64,000 bases of DNA, from the NCBI RefSeq assembly GCF_040215725.1, contig NZ_CP157967.1:1550001-1614000 (forward strand). Reading direction: 5' to 3'. This document shows, piece after piece, positions 7,945 to 16,778 of the stretch. How positions within the stretch are numbered: position 1 is the stretch's first letter; every line of letters begins with the position of its first letter. The notes below the pieces were generated by a model. The model was given only the letters and a program-made list of their open reading frames with translations. It was not told the DNA's origin and ran no database searches. A program made the translations under genes and the position numbers. The DNA is from Rhizobium sp. ZPR4 (GTDB lineage Bacteria > Pseudomonadota > Alphaproteobacteria > Rhizobiales > Rhizobiaceae).

Positions 7945-10900
7945 TCAATATTCAAATATCTGCCTGAAAACACCCGGCGCGATGATCGAAAGAGGGTTGA
8001 TCTGCAGGTTCGATTTCTCGATCGTGCCGGTCAGCCTGAAGGTAATGCCGATCAAGCCACGATCGCTGCCATTGCCGAGGATGAAGCCGACGATCGGGAC
8101 TTCGGCGAATAGCCGGTTCAGGCCGTAGGCAGGCATGAAGGTTCCCGTCATGTCCATCTTGCCATTGGCGTCCTTCAGCATGCCCTGGAACGTCGCCCCA
8201 ACCTGCACGCCACGCACCACACCGTTTTCGACCGAGAGCGCCCCATCGCGCATCACCAGCCGCGCAAAGCCGCGCTCGAAATTCTGCGAACGGGTATCGA
8301 TATTCTGCTTCAAAGCCGAATTCAGGCTCTTGCCGTTCTTTCCGCTTGGCGTCGACACGATGGTCGAGAGTTTCTTGTCATCGATGATGGAGAAGTTGCG
8401 GATATCGAGCGAACCGTCCCAATCGTCCTGCCCGATCGACCGCAGCGACAGATTGAGCAGCCCACCCTGCAGATGCCTGTAGAGGTCAGTGAAGCGCGCA
8501 ACGGCACCTGCATCACCGCTCGTGATACGGATGACACCGTTGTTGCCCTTGCTCATCTGGGTGACGAGTGCTTCGCCGCTACGGGTCACGCCGGAAAAAT
8601 CTGCAGCCGTCGTCTTGCCGCCGGCGATCGAATAGACGCCCTTGACATTGCCGATGGTCTCATCGTTGAAGCCGATAACCTTGTCGAGATTGGCGCGAAC
8701 GGTCGCGCTCGCCGAAGCGTCTCCGTCCGAACTCTGCTGGCCGCCCGATGTGGATGCCTTCAGGCGCGCAAGGATCGGGCGTATGTCGGCGGAATTGCCC
8801 GATACCGCCACGTCGTAGCCGCCGCCCTTGCCCCGCTTCAGCGAGAGCGCGAAATCGTCGAGCGCCGAGAGCTTCACGCTGTCGAAGCTCGCCGATGTGA
8901 GGCTCCCCTTGCTGATCAGAAGATCGCCGCTAGCGCCGAATCCATCCCCCTTGAGCGTGAAATTCTTGAGCGTCGTCTGGCTGTCTGGACCGGATGCTTC
9001 GAACTGCGCAGTCGCCGCAATGCCGCTGCCCTTCGACCAGCCGACCCAAGGAACGGTCAGGGCCGCCTTGCCGAGATCGACCTTGACGGCCTGGCGATCA
9101 TCGTCGATGCGCGTCAATTCCACTTTAACCGGCCCGTCGATCATATCGCGAAGTCCGGGCAAAACGGTGTTGCGCTGCGCATCGGTCAGCGTCGCCGTAA
9201 TCACGCGGGCGCGCTTGACGGACGATTTGCTGTCGGTCGGTTCCACCATGTCGATCTGGGCTGGAATACTGTCGATCTGGGCCTGGGCTTGCAGGTGCAC
9301 GGATTGCGGATCGGCCGAAATCACACCGGTCAGATTGTCGATCTTGCGATTGTTCATCGGCTTCAGCAGATCGACATTGTCGAGATTGAGCTTCGCCTGC
9401 CAGTCCGGTGGAGGCGGCTGCTGATCCTTGATCAGCCCTATCCTGGCATCGACCTTGGCGACGATCTTGCCGTTGAAATCCTCCGGCTTGAATTCGGTCC
9501 GCTGCAGTACTTCGAGAGGCTTGTAGGTCAGAAGTTCGCCGATCGCATCGCCGGAGCCTGAAATCGTCAAATCAAGATCGGCCATCAGCGGCTTGTCGTA
9601 AGTCGCCGGGATCGAGAAGCTGCTGTCACTCAGCGTGATCTTGCGACCGGTTGCGAAATAGGACGTGGCCGTCGCGATATCGACGACCATATTCGGACCG
9701 GTCAGATCGAAATGGGCCTTGGTATCGCGCAACGGCGGGATTTCGCCCGGAACGTTCATCCGTGCGCCATCGATGTCGAAGGCGATATGCAGCTCGTTCT
9801 TGCCAAGCTGCAGCTTGCCGGTCTGTGATGCTTCCCGTAGTCGGCCAGCCGGAATGAAGACCGATATGGCCGCATTGGTCACAGAGCCTCCGAAAAGATT
9901 GCCCTCGACCCAGGTCCTGGGTTTCGAAGCCATCCAGAAAGGCCACAGCTGCTTGACAACAGTCGTATCGAGCTTGTCCGCACGGCCGCCGAAGCTGATC
10001 TCTGGCGAGCTGTCGCCGAGCTTCATGTGCAGGGAGCCGAAAAGCGCGCCTTGCGGCGTCGATATGCCGAGATTGTCGAACTGGAATTCCTTGGTCGCGG
10101 AAAAGAACCGCCCCGTGGCGCGACCATCGAAGCTGACCGGCTTTTCCCCCGACAGAGATGAAGCGGCGATGCCGTCCTTGATCACGAAATCAATGCCGAA
10201 GCCCTTGCCCGCATTGGCGTCGACACGATCGAGATCGATGACAGCACCGGAAAATGGCGCGATCGTCTGGAGGAACTGCGCTTTTGACGGCGCAATCTCG
10301 AGGGTCTGGTGATCGAAGTTGTAGGCGAGGTTGATATTGGCCCGCGTCAACTCCTGCACATCATGGTCCATATAGAGGACGCCGGGTTGGACATCGATGG
10401 CGGCGTTCAGCTTCGGATCGACGCCTGCCTCGCCCTTGACCGCAGAAAGCGTGACGTCCCCGAAGCTCATCAGACCCTGTCGCGGCGTACCGTTCGGGTC
10501 ATAGGTCATCGTGAGTGGCTTGAGATCGAGATTGGATATCTTGGCCGCCAGCGAGGAGCTATGACCGGCTTCCTTTTGATCCGCCTTCACATCCAGGAGC
10601 GCCACGGACCCGTTGAGCGCGACCTGGCCATAGAGATGGAGAGAATTCGGCGCGGCACGCTCGAAGGTCAGATTGTCGACGACAAGCGAGATCGGTTCGC
10701 CCTCCTGTCGTGCCAGCTTCATCGAGAAGCCGGAAATGCGTACGGAATTCGTGCCGCCGCGCTGGACGAAATGTTCGAGGAAATCGAGATTGTCGAAGGC
10801 CGCATTCAGGACCTTGGGCAAGGCATCGACACGCAAGACAGTCCAATCGACCGGATCACCTTGCGGCAGCAGCGAGGTGTCGAGTGCGATGCCCTCTGCC

Positions 10901-11391
10901 GCAACGCTTGCCACCTCCACCCTGCCCTCGATGAGGGCCAGCGGGTCCAGCTCCATGTTAACGGCTGACATCGTCGACAGATGCTTGCCGCTCTCCTGAT
11001 CGACGACATTGACGTCGCGTGCCTCCAGTGCCAAGCGCAGGTCGGAGGTAAATCGGATCACGGTCGCGCCGACTTCTGCCTTGTAACGCGGACCGATGGC
11101 CTGATCGAGAGCCGTCTGCGCTTTCTGAGACAGTGGCGCATCGAAGATGCCGCCTTCAATGGTCGCGATGACGGCACCGAGAATAATGGCAAGAAATGCA
11201 AAGAAAACCAGCGTCATGCGGCAGACATGCCAGACGTGCGAACGGCTGCGGCGAGCGCGCTCCGGCACATGCACGATCAACGGATCTTCGACCTGAGCGG
11301 ACGGCAGATGGTCGAGCGACACGAGATCCTTTTTGCGGAATGTTACCTTTTCGCCTCGGATCACTCCTGCGCGTGCCTTTCGCTTATACAA
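7945..11391 (-). CDS. Giant AsmA/YhdP-like (DUF3971) inner-membrane-anchored envelope protein
   Basis: About 1,148 residues if started at the TTG at 11389-11391. A basic cytoplasmic N-terminus is followed by one membrane helix (CRMTLVFFAFLAIILGAVIATI, about residues 57-78) and a very long beta-rich periplasmic region. The conserved C-terminal AsmA segment includes GVVRGVQVGATFQGMLKDANG and YGLNRLFAEVPIVGFILG. This is the DUF3971/AsmA-like_C layout of YhdP/TamB-type proteins, thought to bridge the periplasm for phospholipid transport. The start is uncertain: a GTG at 11320-11322 has AAAAAGGA at good spacing and would remove 23 residues, and a GTG at 11362-11364 is another option. It is divergent from bcp. 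Confidence 0.88.
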   Translation of the reverse strand: MYKRKARAGVIRGEKVTFRKKDLVSLDHLPSAQVEDPLIVHVPERARRSRSHVWHVCRMTLVFFAFLAIILGAVIATIEGGIFDAPLSQKAQTALDQAIGPRYKAEVGATVIRFTSDLRLALEARDVNVVDQESGKHLSTMSAVNMELDPLALIEGRVEVASVAAEGIALDTSLLPQGDPVDWTVLRVDALPKVLNAAFDNLDFLEHFVQRGGTNSVRISGFSMKLARQEGEPISLVVDNLTFERAAPNSLHLYGQVALNGSVALLDVKADQKEAGHSSSLAAKISNLDLKPLTMTYDPNGTPRQGLMSFGDVTLSAVKGEAGVDPKLNAAIDVQPGVLYMDHDVQELTRANINLAYNFDHQTLEIAPSKAQFLQTIAPFSGAVIDLDRVDANAGKGFGIDFVIKDGIAASSLSGEKPVSFDGRATGRFFSATKEFQFDNLGISTPQGALFGSLHMKLGDSSPEISFGGRADKLDTTVVKQLWPFWMASKPRTWVEGNLFGGSVTNAAISVFIPAGRLREASQTGKLQLGKNELHIAFDIDGARMNVPGEIPPLRDTKAHFDLTGPNMVVDIATATSYFATGRKITLSDSSFSIPATYDKPLMADLDLTISGSGDAIGELLTYKPLEVLQRTEFKPEDFNGKIVAKVDARIGLIKDQQPPPPDWQAKLNLDNVDLLKPMNNRKIDNLTGVISADPQSVHLQAQAQIDSIPAQIDMVEPTDSKSSVKRARVITATLTDAQRNTVLPGLRDMIDGPVKVELTRIDDDRQAVKVDLGKAALTVPWVGWSKGSGIAATAQFEASGPDSQTTLKNFTLKGDGFGASGDLLISKGSLTSASFDSVKLSALDDFALSLKRGKGGGYDVAVSGNSADIRPILARLKASTSGGQQSSDGDASASATVRANLDKVIGFNDETIGNVKGVYSIAGGKTTAADFSGVTRSGEALVTQMSKGNNGVIRITSGDAGAVARFTDLYRHLQGGLLNLSLRSIGQDDWDGSLDIRNFSIIDDKKLSTIVSTPSGKNGKSLNSALKQNIDTRSQNFERGFARLVMRDGALSVENGVVRGVQVGATFQGMLKDANGKMDMTGTFMPAYGLNRLFAEVPIVGFILGNGSDRGLIGITFRLTGTIEKSNLQINPLSIIAPGVFRQIFEY

Positions 11392-11492
11392 TTTTGTTGG
11401 TGACGCTGCGTCCCATTGGACGGCACACGAGGGCAGTATATATGGCTTACCTCAAGTGTCATCTAAAAAACCGGCAAAAGAAAGGTTTTCCC

Positions 11493-11975
11493 GTGGCGGA
11501 AGTTTTCCCGATTCAATTGAACATCGGCGACAAGGCGCCGGATTTCGATCTTCCGCGCGACGGCGGCGATCGCGTTCGTCTCGTCGATTTTGCCGGGAAA
11601 CCGCTGGTCATCTATTTCTACCCCAAGGACGATACGACCGCCTGCACGACGGAATCGATTACCTTTACAGCGCTCGCCCCCGATTTCGCAAAGCTCGGCG
11701 TCGCCGTCCTCGGCGTCTCGCCCGACACGGTGAAAAGCCATGACAAATTCGTCAAAAAGCACGCGCTTTCCGTGCCGCTCGCTTCCGACGAGGAAAAGAC
11801 CATGGCAATGGCCTACGGCGTCTGGCGGGAAAAGAGCATGTATGGCCGCACCTATATGGGTGTGGTGCGCTCGACTTTCCTGATCGGCGCCGATGGCCGC
11901 ATCGCCGCAATATGGGACAAGGTCAAGGTCGCGGGCCACGCCGAAGCGGTTCTTGCCGCCGCCAGGGAACTTTAA
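11493..11975 (+). CDS. bcp: Thioredoxin-dependent thiol peroxidase (Bcp/PrxQ)
   Basis: Peroxiredoxin that reduces hydrogen peroxide and organic peroxides using thioredoxin; 160 residues from the GTG at 11493, close to the family norm. The peroxidatic Cys51 is in PKDDTTACTTE. The usual second cysteine five residues later is replaced (Ile56), so this is a one-Cys form. GDKAPDFDLP and RSTFLIGADG are further family marks. An ATG at 11442 with GAGGG in front is an alternative start and would add 17 residues. It is followed after four bases by the DUF455 gene, so the two are probably cotranscribed. Confidence 0.93.
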   Translation: MAEVFPIQLNIGDKAPDFDLPRDGGDRVRLVDFAGKPLVIYFYPKDDTTACTTESITFTALAPDFAKLGVAVLGVSPDTVKSHDKFVKKHALSVPLASDEEKTMAMAYGVWREKSMYGRTYMGVVRSTFLIGADGRIAAIWDKVKVAGHAEAVLAAAREL

Positions 11976-11979
11976 CGGC

Positions 11980-12810
11980 ATGTCCGGTAGTCCCGAAAAC
12001 ATCACGTCGCTGCGCGGCGGCGCCATCGCCGCCATCCGTTCGGCCGACCTCGATCTGAAGACCGAGCTCGCCCAAGAATCGGCGACGCGTTGGTTTGCCC
12101 GTACCCTGTCGCTGCGTTCGCCGCTCGATCCGCCGCTCGCCGATAGGCCTGGCCGTCCCGAAAAGCCGGAGCTGGTGCCGCCGAAACATATGGAGAAGCG
12201 TTCCCTGCATACGCTGAAAGGTCGTATCGCACTGTTGCATGCCATTGCCCATATCGAACTGAATGCTGTCGATCTTGCGCTCGATATCGTCGCGCGCTTC
12301 GCGACGGGACCGGTCCCCAATTCCTTCTTCGACGGCTGGATGCAGGTTGCGTTCGAAGAGGCCAAGCATTTTCGCATGGTACGGGCGCGCCTGCGCGAAC
12401 TCGGCGCAGATTACGGCGATCTGCCCGCCCATGACGGTCTGTGGCAAGCGGCCCATGCAACCCGCACCGATCTCACCGCCCGCTTGGCCGTCGTGCCGTT
12501 GATCCTCGAAGCCAGGGGATTGGACGTGACGCCGGCGCTGCAAGCGAAGATGCGCGAAACCGGAGATCTGGAGAGCGCCGCCGTACTCGACGTCATCTAC
12601 AATGACGAGAAAGGCCATGTCGCCGTCGGCGCCAAATGGTTCCGCTTCCTGTGTGCGCGAGAAAAGCGCGATCCAGCCCGAACATTCCAGGAACTGGTGC
12701 GCGCCAACTTCCGTGGTTCGCTGAAGGCACCGTTCAATGATATCGCCCGAGCGGAAGCGGGACTGACCCCTTCCTTCTATCGCTCGCTGACATCTACAAG
12801 CAATGCTTGA
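11980..12810 (+). CDS. DUF455 family ferritin-like protein
   Basis: A 276-residue all-helical protein. The helices carry Glu and His residues in the ferritin-like di-iron spacing: AHIELNAVDLALD near residues 88-100, FEEAKHF near 125-131, and YNDEKGHVAVGAKW near 207-220. DUF455 proteins are widespread in proteobacteria and have no settled function; they resemble tRNA hydroxylase MiaE and other di-iron carboxylate enzymes. The start lies four bases after the bcp stop, so the pair forms an operon. This links it loosely to oxidative stress, though that is only context. Confidence 0.88.
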   Translation: MSGSPENITSLRGGAIAAIRSADLDLKTELAQESATRWFARTLSLRSPLDPPLADRPGRPEKPELVPPKHMEKRSLHTLKGRIALLHAIAHIELNAVDLALDIVARFATGPVPNSFFDGWMQVAFEEAKHFRMVRARLRELGADYGDLPAHDGLWQAAHATRTDLTARLAVVPLILEARGLDVTPALQAKMRETGDLESAAVLDVIYNDEKGHVAVGAKWFRFLCAREKRDPARTFQELVRANFRGSLKAPFNDIARAEAGLTPSFYRSLTSTSNA

Positions 12811-12926
12811 TATACTAACGTAAAACGGCTTTTTCCGGTATTTAATACTGCCGTAGAAAGCATTCATTAACCATAATGCCGTGTACTTCCACTGGGTGCC
12901 AAAGCGCACCGATTGGGAGAGTCTCG

Positions 12927-14243
12927 GTGACAGCAAAGCCTCAGAACCGGGTTTTCGGCAAGCAACGGCGACATCACACCATTATCCTCGCCAGCGGCGA
13001 TACGGTACGCCATATGACCGTGCGCCCATGGATGGCCGCCGTCGCCGTCTGCATGGTCGGGATCTTCTCGATCGGCTATCTCCTTGCGACCTCCTACCTT
13101 GTACTGCGCGACGATTTGATCGGCGCGACGATGGCTCGCCAGGCGCGCATGCAATATGACTATGAAGATCGCATCGCCGCGCTGCGTGCCCAGGTCGATC
13201 GCGTCACCTCCCGTCAGCTCCTCGATCAGCAGGTGGTCGAGGAAAAGGTCGACAAGCTGATCGAGCAGCAGCAGCAACTTTCGTCGCGCAACGGCAAGCT
13301 CGGCACGTTGCTCGACCGGGCAGAGAACTCCGGCCTGACGGACAAAAGCGCGCACCCGGATGCCAACGCTGCCGCGCCAAAGAACGAACATGCCCAGCTG
13401 ACGTCACCCAAGGCAATCGAAAAGCTTCTCCTGAGCGGCAAGCCAGCTGACGCCACACCCGACAACTCCACACTTGCCTACGTCCCTGCCCCCGAAACCG
13501 TCGCCGACCGCGCCGATCGAGTCTTCTCCAAAGTAACGCTGTCGCTGAAGCATATCGAACAGGATCAATTATCCCGAATCCGCAACCTCACCGTCGACGC
13601 GTCTGAAACCGCGAACGAAATCCAGTCGATCATGCAAAATGTCGGCGTCAAGGTTCCGAACGAAGTCGCCAGTATCGGCAAGGAAGACATCGATGGCGGC
13701 GTGGGGGGACCTTACGTTCCGCCTGAGAATGTCGATCAGTTCGAACGATCCATGGCGGACCTCGATACTGCCTTGACGCACTTAGAAACGGTGCGGGGTG
13801 CCGCCGAAAGCCTGCCCTTCCGCAATCCCGCGCCCGGCAAGCTCGTCACCAGCCCCTTCGGCAATCGCAAGGACCCCTTCTTCGGCACACTGGCACTTCA
13901 TACCGGTACAGATTTCCATTTCAGTCCTGGCGAAAAGATCAAGGCCACAGCGCCTGGGAAGGTAGTTTCGGCGGGCTGGACTGGCGGTTACGGCAACATG
14001 GTCGAGATCGACCATGGCGACGGCATCTCCACCCGCTATGGGCATATGGAGCAGGTGCTCGTCAAAGTCGGCGACAAGGTCGGCGCCGGCGAAGCGATCG
14101 GTCTTGCCGGCAGCACCGGGCGTTCGACAGGAACACATCTGCATTATGAAGTGCGCGAGAATGGACATCCCATAGACCCGATGTATTTCATCGGTGCCGG
14201 CACGAAACTCGCAAGTTACATCAGCGGATTGGGCGCAATTTAG
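12927..14243 (+). CDS. M23 (LytM-domain) cell-wall peptidase with N-terminal membrane anchor and coiled coil
   Basis: A 438-residue envelope protein. One membrane helix (WMAAVAVCMVGIFSIGYLLA) lies near residues 34-53. A coiled coil follows at about residues 65-135, Gln/Glu/Leu-rich, including EEKVDKLIEQQQQL. A LytM peptidase domain fills about residues 295-420. Zinc ligands are visible: His and Asp in LHTGTDFH and the HLH of THLHYEV. The lysostaphin-type fold cuts peptide cross-bridges, or activates amidases when degenerate; here the ligands are intact. The GTG at 12927 was chosen for its GGGAGAG site. It is probably active in the periplasm during growth or division. Confidence 0.92.
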   Translation: MTAKPQNRVFGKQRRHHTIILASGDTVRHMTVRPWMAAVAVCMVGIFSIGYLLATSYLVLRDDLIGATMARQARMQYDYEDRIAALRAQVDRVTSRQLLDQQVVEEKVDKLIEQQQQLSSRNGKLGTLLDRAENSGLTDKSAHPDANAAAPKNEHAQLTSPKAIEKLLLSGKPADATPDNSTLAYVPAPETVADRADRVFSKVTLSLKHIEQDQLSRIRNLTVDASETANEIQSIMQNVGVKVPNEVASIGKEDIDGGVGGPYVPPENVDQFERSMADLDTALTHLETVRGAAESLPFRNPAPGKLVTSPFGNRKDPFFGTLALHTGTDFHFSPGEKIKATAPGKVVSAGWTGGYGNMVEIDHGDGISTRYGHMEQVLVKVGDKVGAGEAIGLAGSTGRSTGTHLHYEVRENGHPIDPMYFIGAGTKLASYISGLGAI

Positions 14244-14440
14244 CTGCGGGAATTGTGACAAACGCGCAACAAAGATGGTACTAATCCAAAAATTGCGTTA
14301 TGAATGAACTTCAAGCCTGTTGAAGCGCCCGCTTTCCTTGACTTCCCGGGTATTTGGTTCTATGTCGCGCTGCATTGCGGCACGTTCCTGCGTGTCGACT
14401 CATGGTGTTCGACTGAACCAAGACGGAATTAGTTTTCCCT

Positions 14441-15961
14441 TTGACAACATTTGCTGACCTTGGCCTGAGCCAAAAAGTCCTTTCCGCGGTGACTGACGCG
14501 GGTTACACCACACCGACTCCGATCCAGGCCGGTGCAATCCCCTTTGCGCTTCAGCGCCGCGACATCTGTGGCATTGCCCAGACCGGAACCGGCAAGACGG
14601 CTTCCTTCGTGCTGCCGATGCTGACGCTGCTCGAAAAGGGCCGCGCTCGCGCTCGTATGCCGCGCACGCTGATTCTTGAGCCGACGCGCGAACTCGCAGC
14701 GCAGGTCGCCGAAAACTTCGAGAAATACGGCAAGAACCATCGCTTGAACATCGCCCTGCTAATCGGTGGTGTGTCCTTCGAGGACCAGGATCGCAAGCTC
14801 GAACGCGGCGCCGATGTGCTGATCTGCACGCCCGGCCGCCTGCTGGACCATTTCGAGCGCGGCAAGCTACTGATGAGCGCGGTCGAAATCTTCGTGATCG
14901 ACGAAGCCGACCGTATGCTTGATATGGGCTTCATCCCGGATATCGAGCGCATCGCCAAGCTCATTCCCTTCACGCGCCAGACCCTGTTCTTCTCGGCAAC
15001 CATGCCGCCGGAAATCCAGAAGCTGGCCGACCGATTCCTGCAGAATCCGGAACGCGTCGAAGTCGCCAAGCCCGCTTCGACGGCCAAGACCGTCACGCAG
15101 CGCTTTGTTGCCTCGCACGGCAAGGACTACGAGAAGCGCGCCACGCTGCGCGATCTCATCCGCGCCCAGACGGATCTCAAGAACGCGATCATCTTCTGCA
15201 ACCGCAAGAAAGACGTTTCCGACCTCTTCCGTTCACTGGATCGCCACGGCTTTTCCGCTGGCGCACTGCATGGCGACATGGACCAGCGCTCGCGCATGAC
15301 CATGCTGCAGAACTTCAAGGATGGAAATCTGCAGCTGCTCGTCGCCTCTGATGTCGCCGCACGCGGCCTCGATATCCCCGATGTCAGCCACGTCTTCAAT
15401 TTCGATGTTCCGATCCATTCGGAAGATTACGTTCACCGTATCGGCCGTACCGGTCGTGCAGGCCGCTCCGGCGCTGCCTTCACCATCGTCACGAAGCGCG
15501 ACACCAAGCATGTCGACGCGATCGAGAAGCTGATCGGCGAAGATGTCCAGTGGCTGAACGGCGACCTTTCGGCGCTACCGCCGGCTGACGAGAGTGGTGA
15601 CGACAACCGCTCCTCCCGCCGCCGTGACCAGAAGGGTAAGGGCCGCGATCGGGATCGCAGCCGTGGAGGCCGCAACGCCTCGAGTCATAAATCTGATATC
15701 GACGTCGAGGATAATGACGTCGTAGCGATCGAAGCAGCACCAGCAAAGGCCGAAAGCGTGAAGAACGAGCGCAAGTCTGAGAACAACAACAATAAGTCCC
15801 ACAACGGTTCTCGCAACAACCACCGGCCCTTCCCTGCTGCCAATGACGATCACCGCGAGCGCCGCAACCGCTATCGCGATCAGGATGACGGCCCGACACC
15901 GGTCGGCTTCGGCGACGACATCCCGGCTTTCATGCTCATCGTGGCTAACGCCAAGGCCTGA
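14441..15961 (+). CDS. DEAD-box ATP-dependent RNA helicase (RhlE-like)
   Basis: A 506-residue RNA helicase. The Q motif is TPTPIQ (residues 24-29), Walker A is AQTGTGKT (46-53) and DEAD is at residues 154-157. SAT follows, and motif VI is HRIGRTGRAGR. The C-terminal 130 residues are a disordered Arg/Asn/Asp-rich tail (RRRDQKGKGRDRDRSRGG, KSENNNNKSHNG), typical of RhlE-type helicases that unwind structured mRNA or help ribosome assembly. The start is the TTG at 14441; family members start at the same place (TTFADLGLS). The 200-base AT-rich leader is long enough for cold-responsive control, as seen in many DEAD helicase genes, though no motif proves it. Confidence 0.95.
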   Translation: MTTFADLGLSQKVLSAVTDAGYTTPTPIQAGAIPFALQRRDICGIAQTGTGKTASFVLPMLTLLEKGRARARMPRTLILEPTRELAAQVAENFEKYGKNHRLNIALLIGGVSFEDQDRKLERGADVLICTPGRLLDHFERGKLLMSAVEIFVIDEADRMLDMGFIPDIERIAKLIPFTRQTLFFSATMPPEIQKLADRFLQNPERVEVAKPASTAKTVTQRFVASHGKDYEKRATLRDLIRAQTDLKNAIIFCNRKKDVSDLFRSLDRHGFSAGALHGDMDQRSRMTMLQNFKDGNLQLLVASDVAARGLDIPDVSHVFNFDVPIHSEDYVHRIGRTGRAGRSGAAFTIVTKRDTKHVDAIEKLIGEDVQWLNGDLSALPPADESGDDNRSSRRRDQKGKGRDRDRSRGGRNASSHKSDIDVEDNDVVAIEAAPAKAESVKNERKSENNNNKSHNGSRNNHRPFPAANDDHRERRNRYRDQDDGPTPVGFGDDIPAFMLIVANAKA

Positions 15962-16028
15962 TAGATTCCGTGCAGACACGCAGCAGACCGGCTTGCCGGG
16001 CGCTGCGTCCAATCTCGGGATTTGAATA

Positions 16029-16451
16029 TTGGGCAAGCCTGGCATCGATTTCCCAGGACTAGGAACAGGTCTCGCAATCTTGCGGGACGGCAAACTTTTG
16101 CTTTATCGGCGCGTCAAGGCGCCGGAAGCGGGCTTCTGGAGTATCGTCGGCGGCAAAGTCGACCATATGGAGCCAGCCGCCAAGGCCGCCATTCGCGAAG
16201 CGGAAGAGGAAAGCGGCCTTTCCATCGGCAGCATCGATTATCTCTGCACGCAGGAAGTCATCATCGAGGCCGATAGGCAACACTGGATCTCGCTGATCTA
16301 CATCTGCAAGGACTTTTCCGGCGAACCTCGACTGATGGAGCCGGACAAGCTCTCCGATTTCGGCTGGTTCGGCCGCGGCGATCTGCCGGCTCAGCTTTCA
16401 GAGTTTGTCAAGGCAACGATCGCCCATTTGAGCGCAGAAGACTTTTGCTGA
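16029..16451 (+). CDS. Nudix hydrolase
   Basis: A 140-residue Nudix enzyme. A perfect Nudix box (G-x5-E-x7-REUxEExGU) runs from Gly42 through Glu48 to Leu64. These residues bind the metal that cleaves a nucleoside diphosphate linked to another group. The TTG at 16029 is the apparent start, since the core strands (GTGLAILRDGKLLLYRR) begin at about residue 12. An in-frame ATG before the Nudix box is not available. It is convergent with the TfoX gene, three bases apart. The substrate is open: ADP-ribose, GDP-mannose, NADH and oxidised nucleotides are all possible. Confidence 0.9.
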   Translation: MGKPGIDFPGLGTGLAILRDGKLLLYRRVKAPEAGFWSIVGGKVDHMEPAAKAAIREAEEESGLSIGSIDYLCTQEVIIEADRQHWISLIYICKDFSGEPRLMEPDKLSDFGWFGRGDLPAQLSEFVKATIAHLSAEDFC

Positions 16452-16454
16452 CAC

Positions 16455-16775
16455 CTATTTATCCGACCGAAGCGCAGCCTCATAGGCAAGCCGCACCCAG
16501 CGTGCCATTTCATCCGGATCATCAAAGGCGTCGTCAGGTACCGACCAATAGGGCATGTTGATAGCCTTGCCCTTCTTGCCCTCATAAGCCCAGCGTCGCG
16601 CGCCGGCTGCCTCGAACTCTGACGCGCTGGCATCGTCCGCTTTCAGGAGAATCTCATCATCCACCTCGAGCGCCAGGATGCGCCCCATGTGATAAATCCC
16701 CTTGCCGCCGAACATCCGCTTGATGGTGATCGGCCCGAGCGACTGAAACATCTCCTCGATATCGATATTGTCCAT
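16455..16775 (-). CDS. TfoX/Sxy N-terminal domain protein
   Basis: A 106-residue protein with the TfoX N-terminal domain: FQSLGPITIKRMFGGKGIY (residues 11-29) and the tail YWSVPDDAFDDPDEMARWVRLA. TfoX/Sxy proteins act with CRP in competence in gammaproteobacteria. Alphaproteobacterial stand-alone forms have no proven role. It is the last gene of the minus-strand cluster that begins with the flavin reductase, starting three bases after the stop of the MobA-like gene. Its cotranscription with molybdenum cofactor genes may be incidental. Confidence 0.88.
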   Translation of the reverse strand: MDNIDIEEMFQSLGPITIKRMFGGKGIYHMGRILALEVDDEILLKADDASASEFEAAGARRWAYEGKKGKAINMPYWSVPDDAFDDPDEMARWVRLAYEAALRSDK

Positions 16776-16778
16776 TCC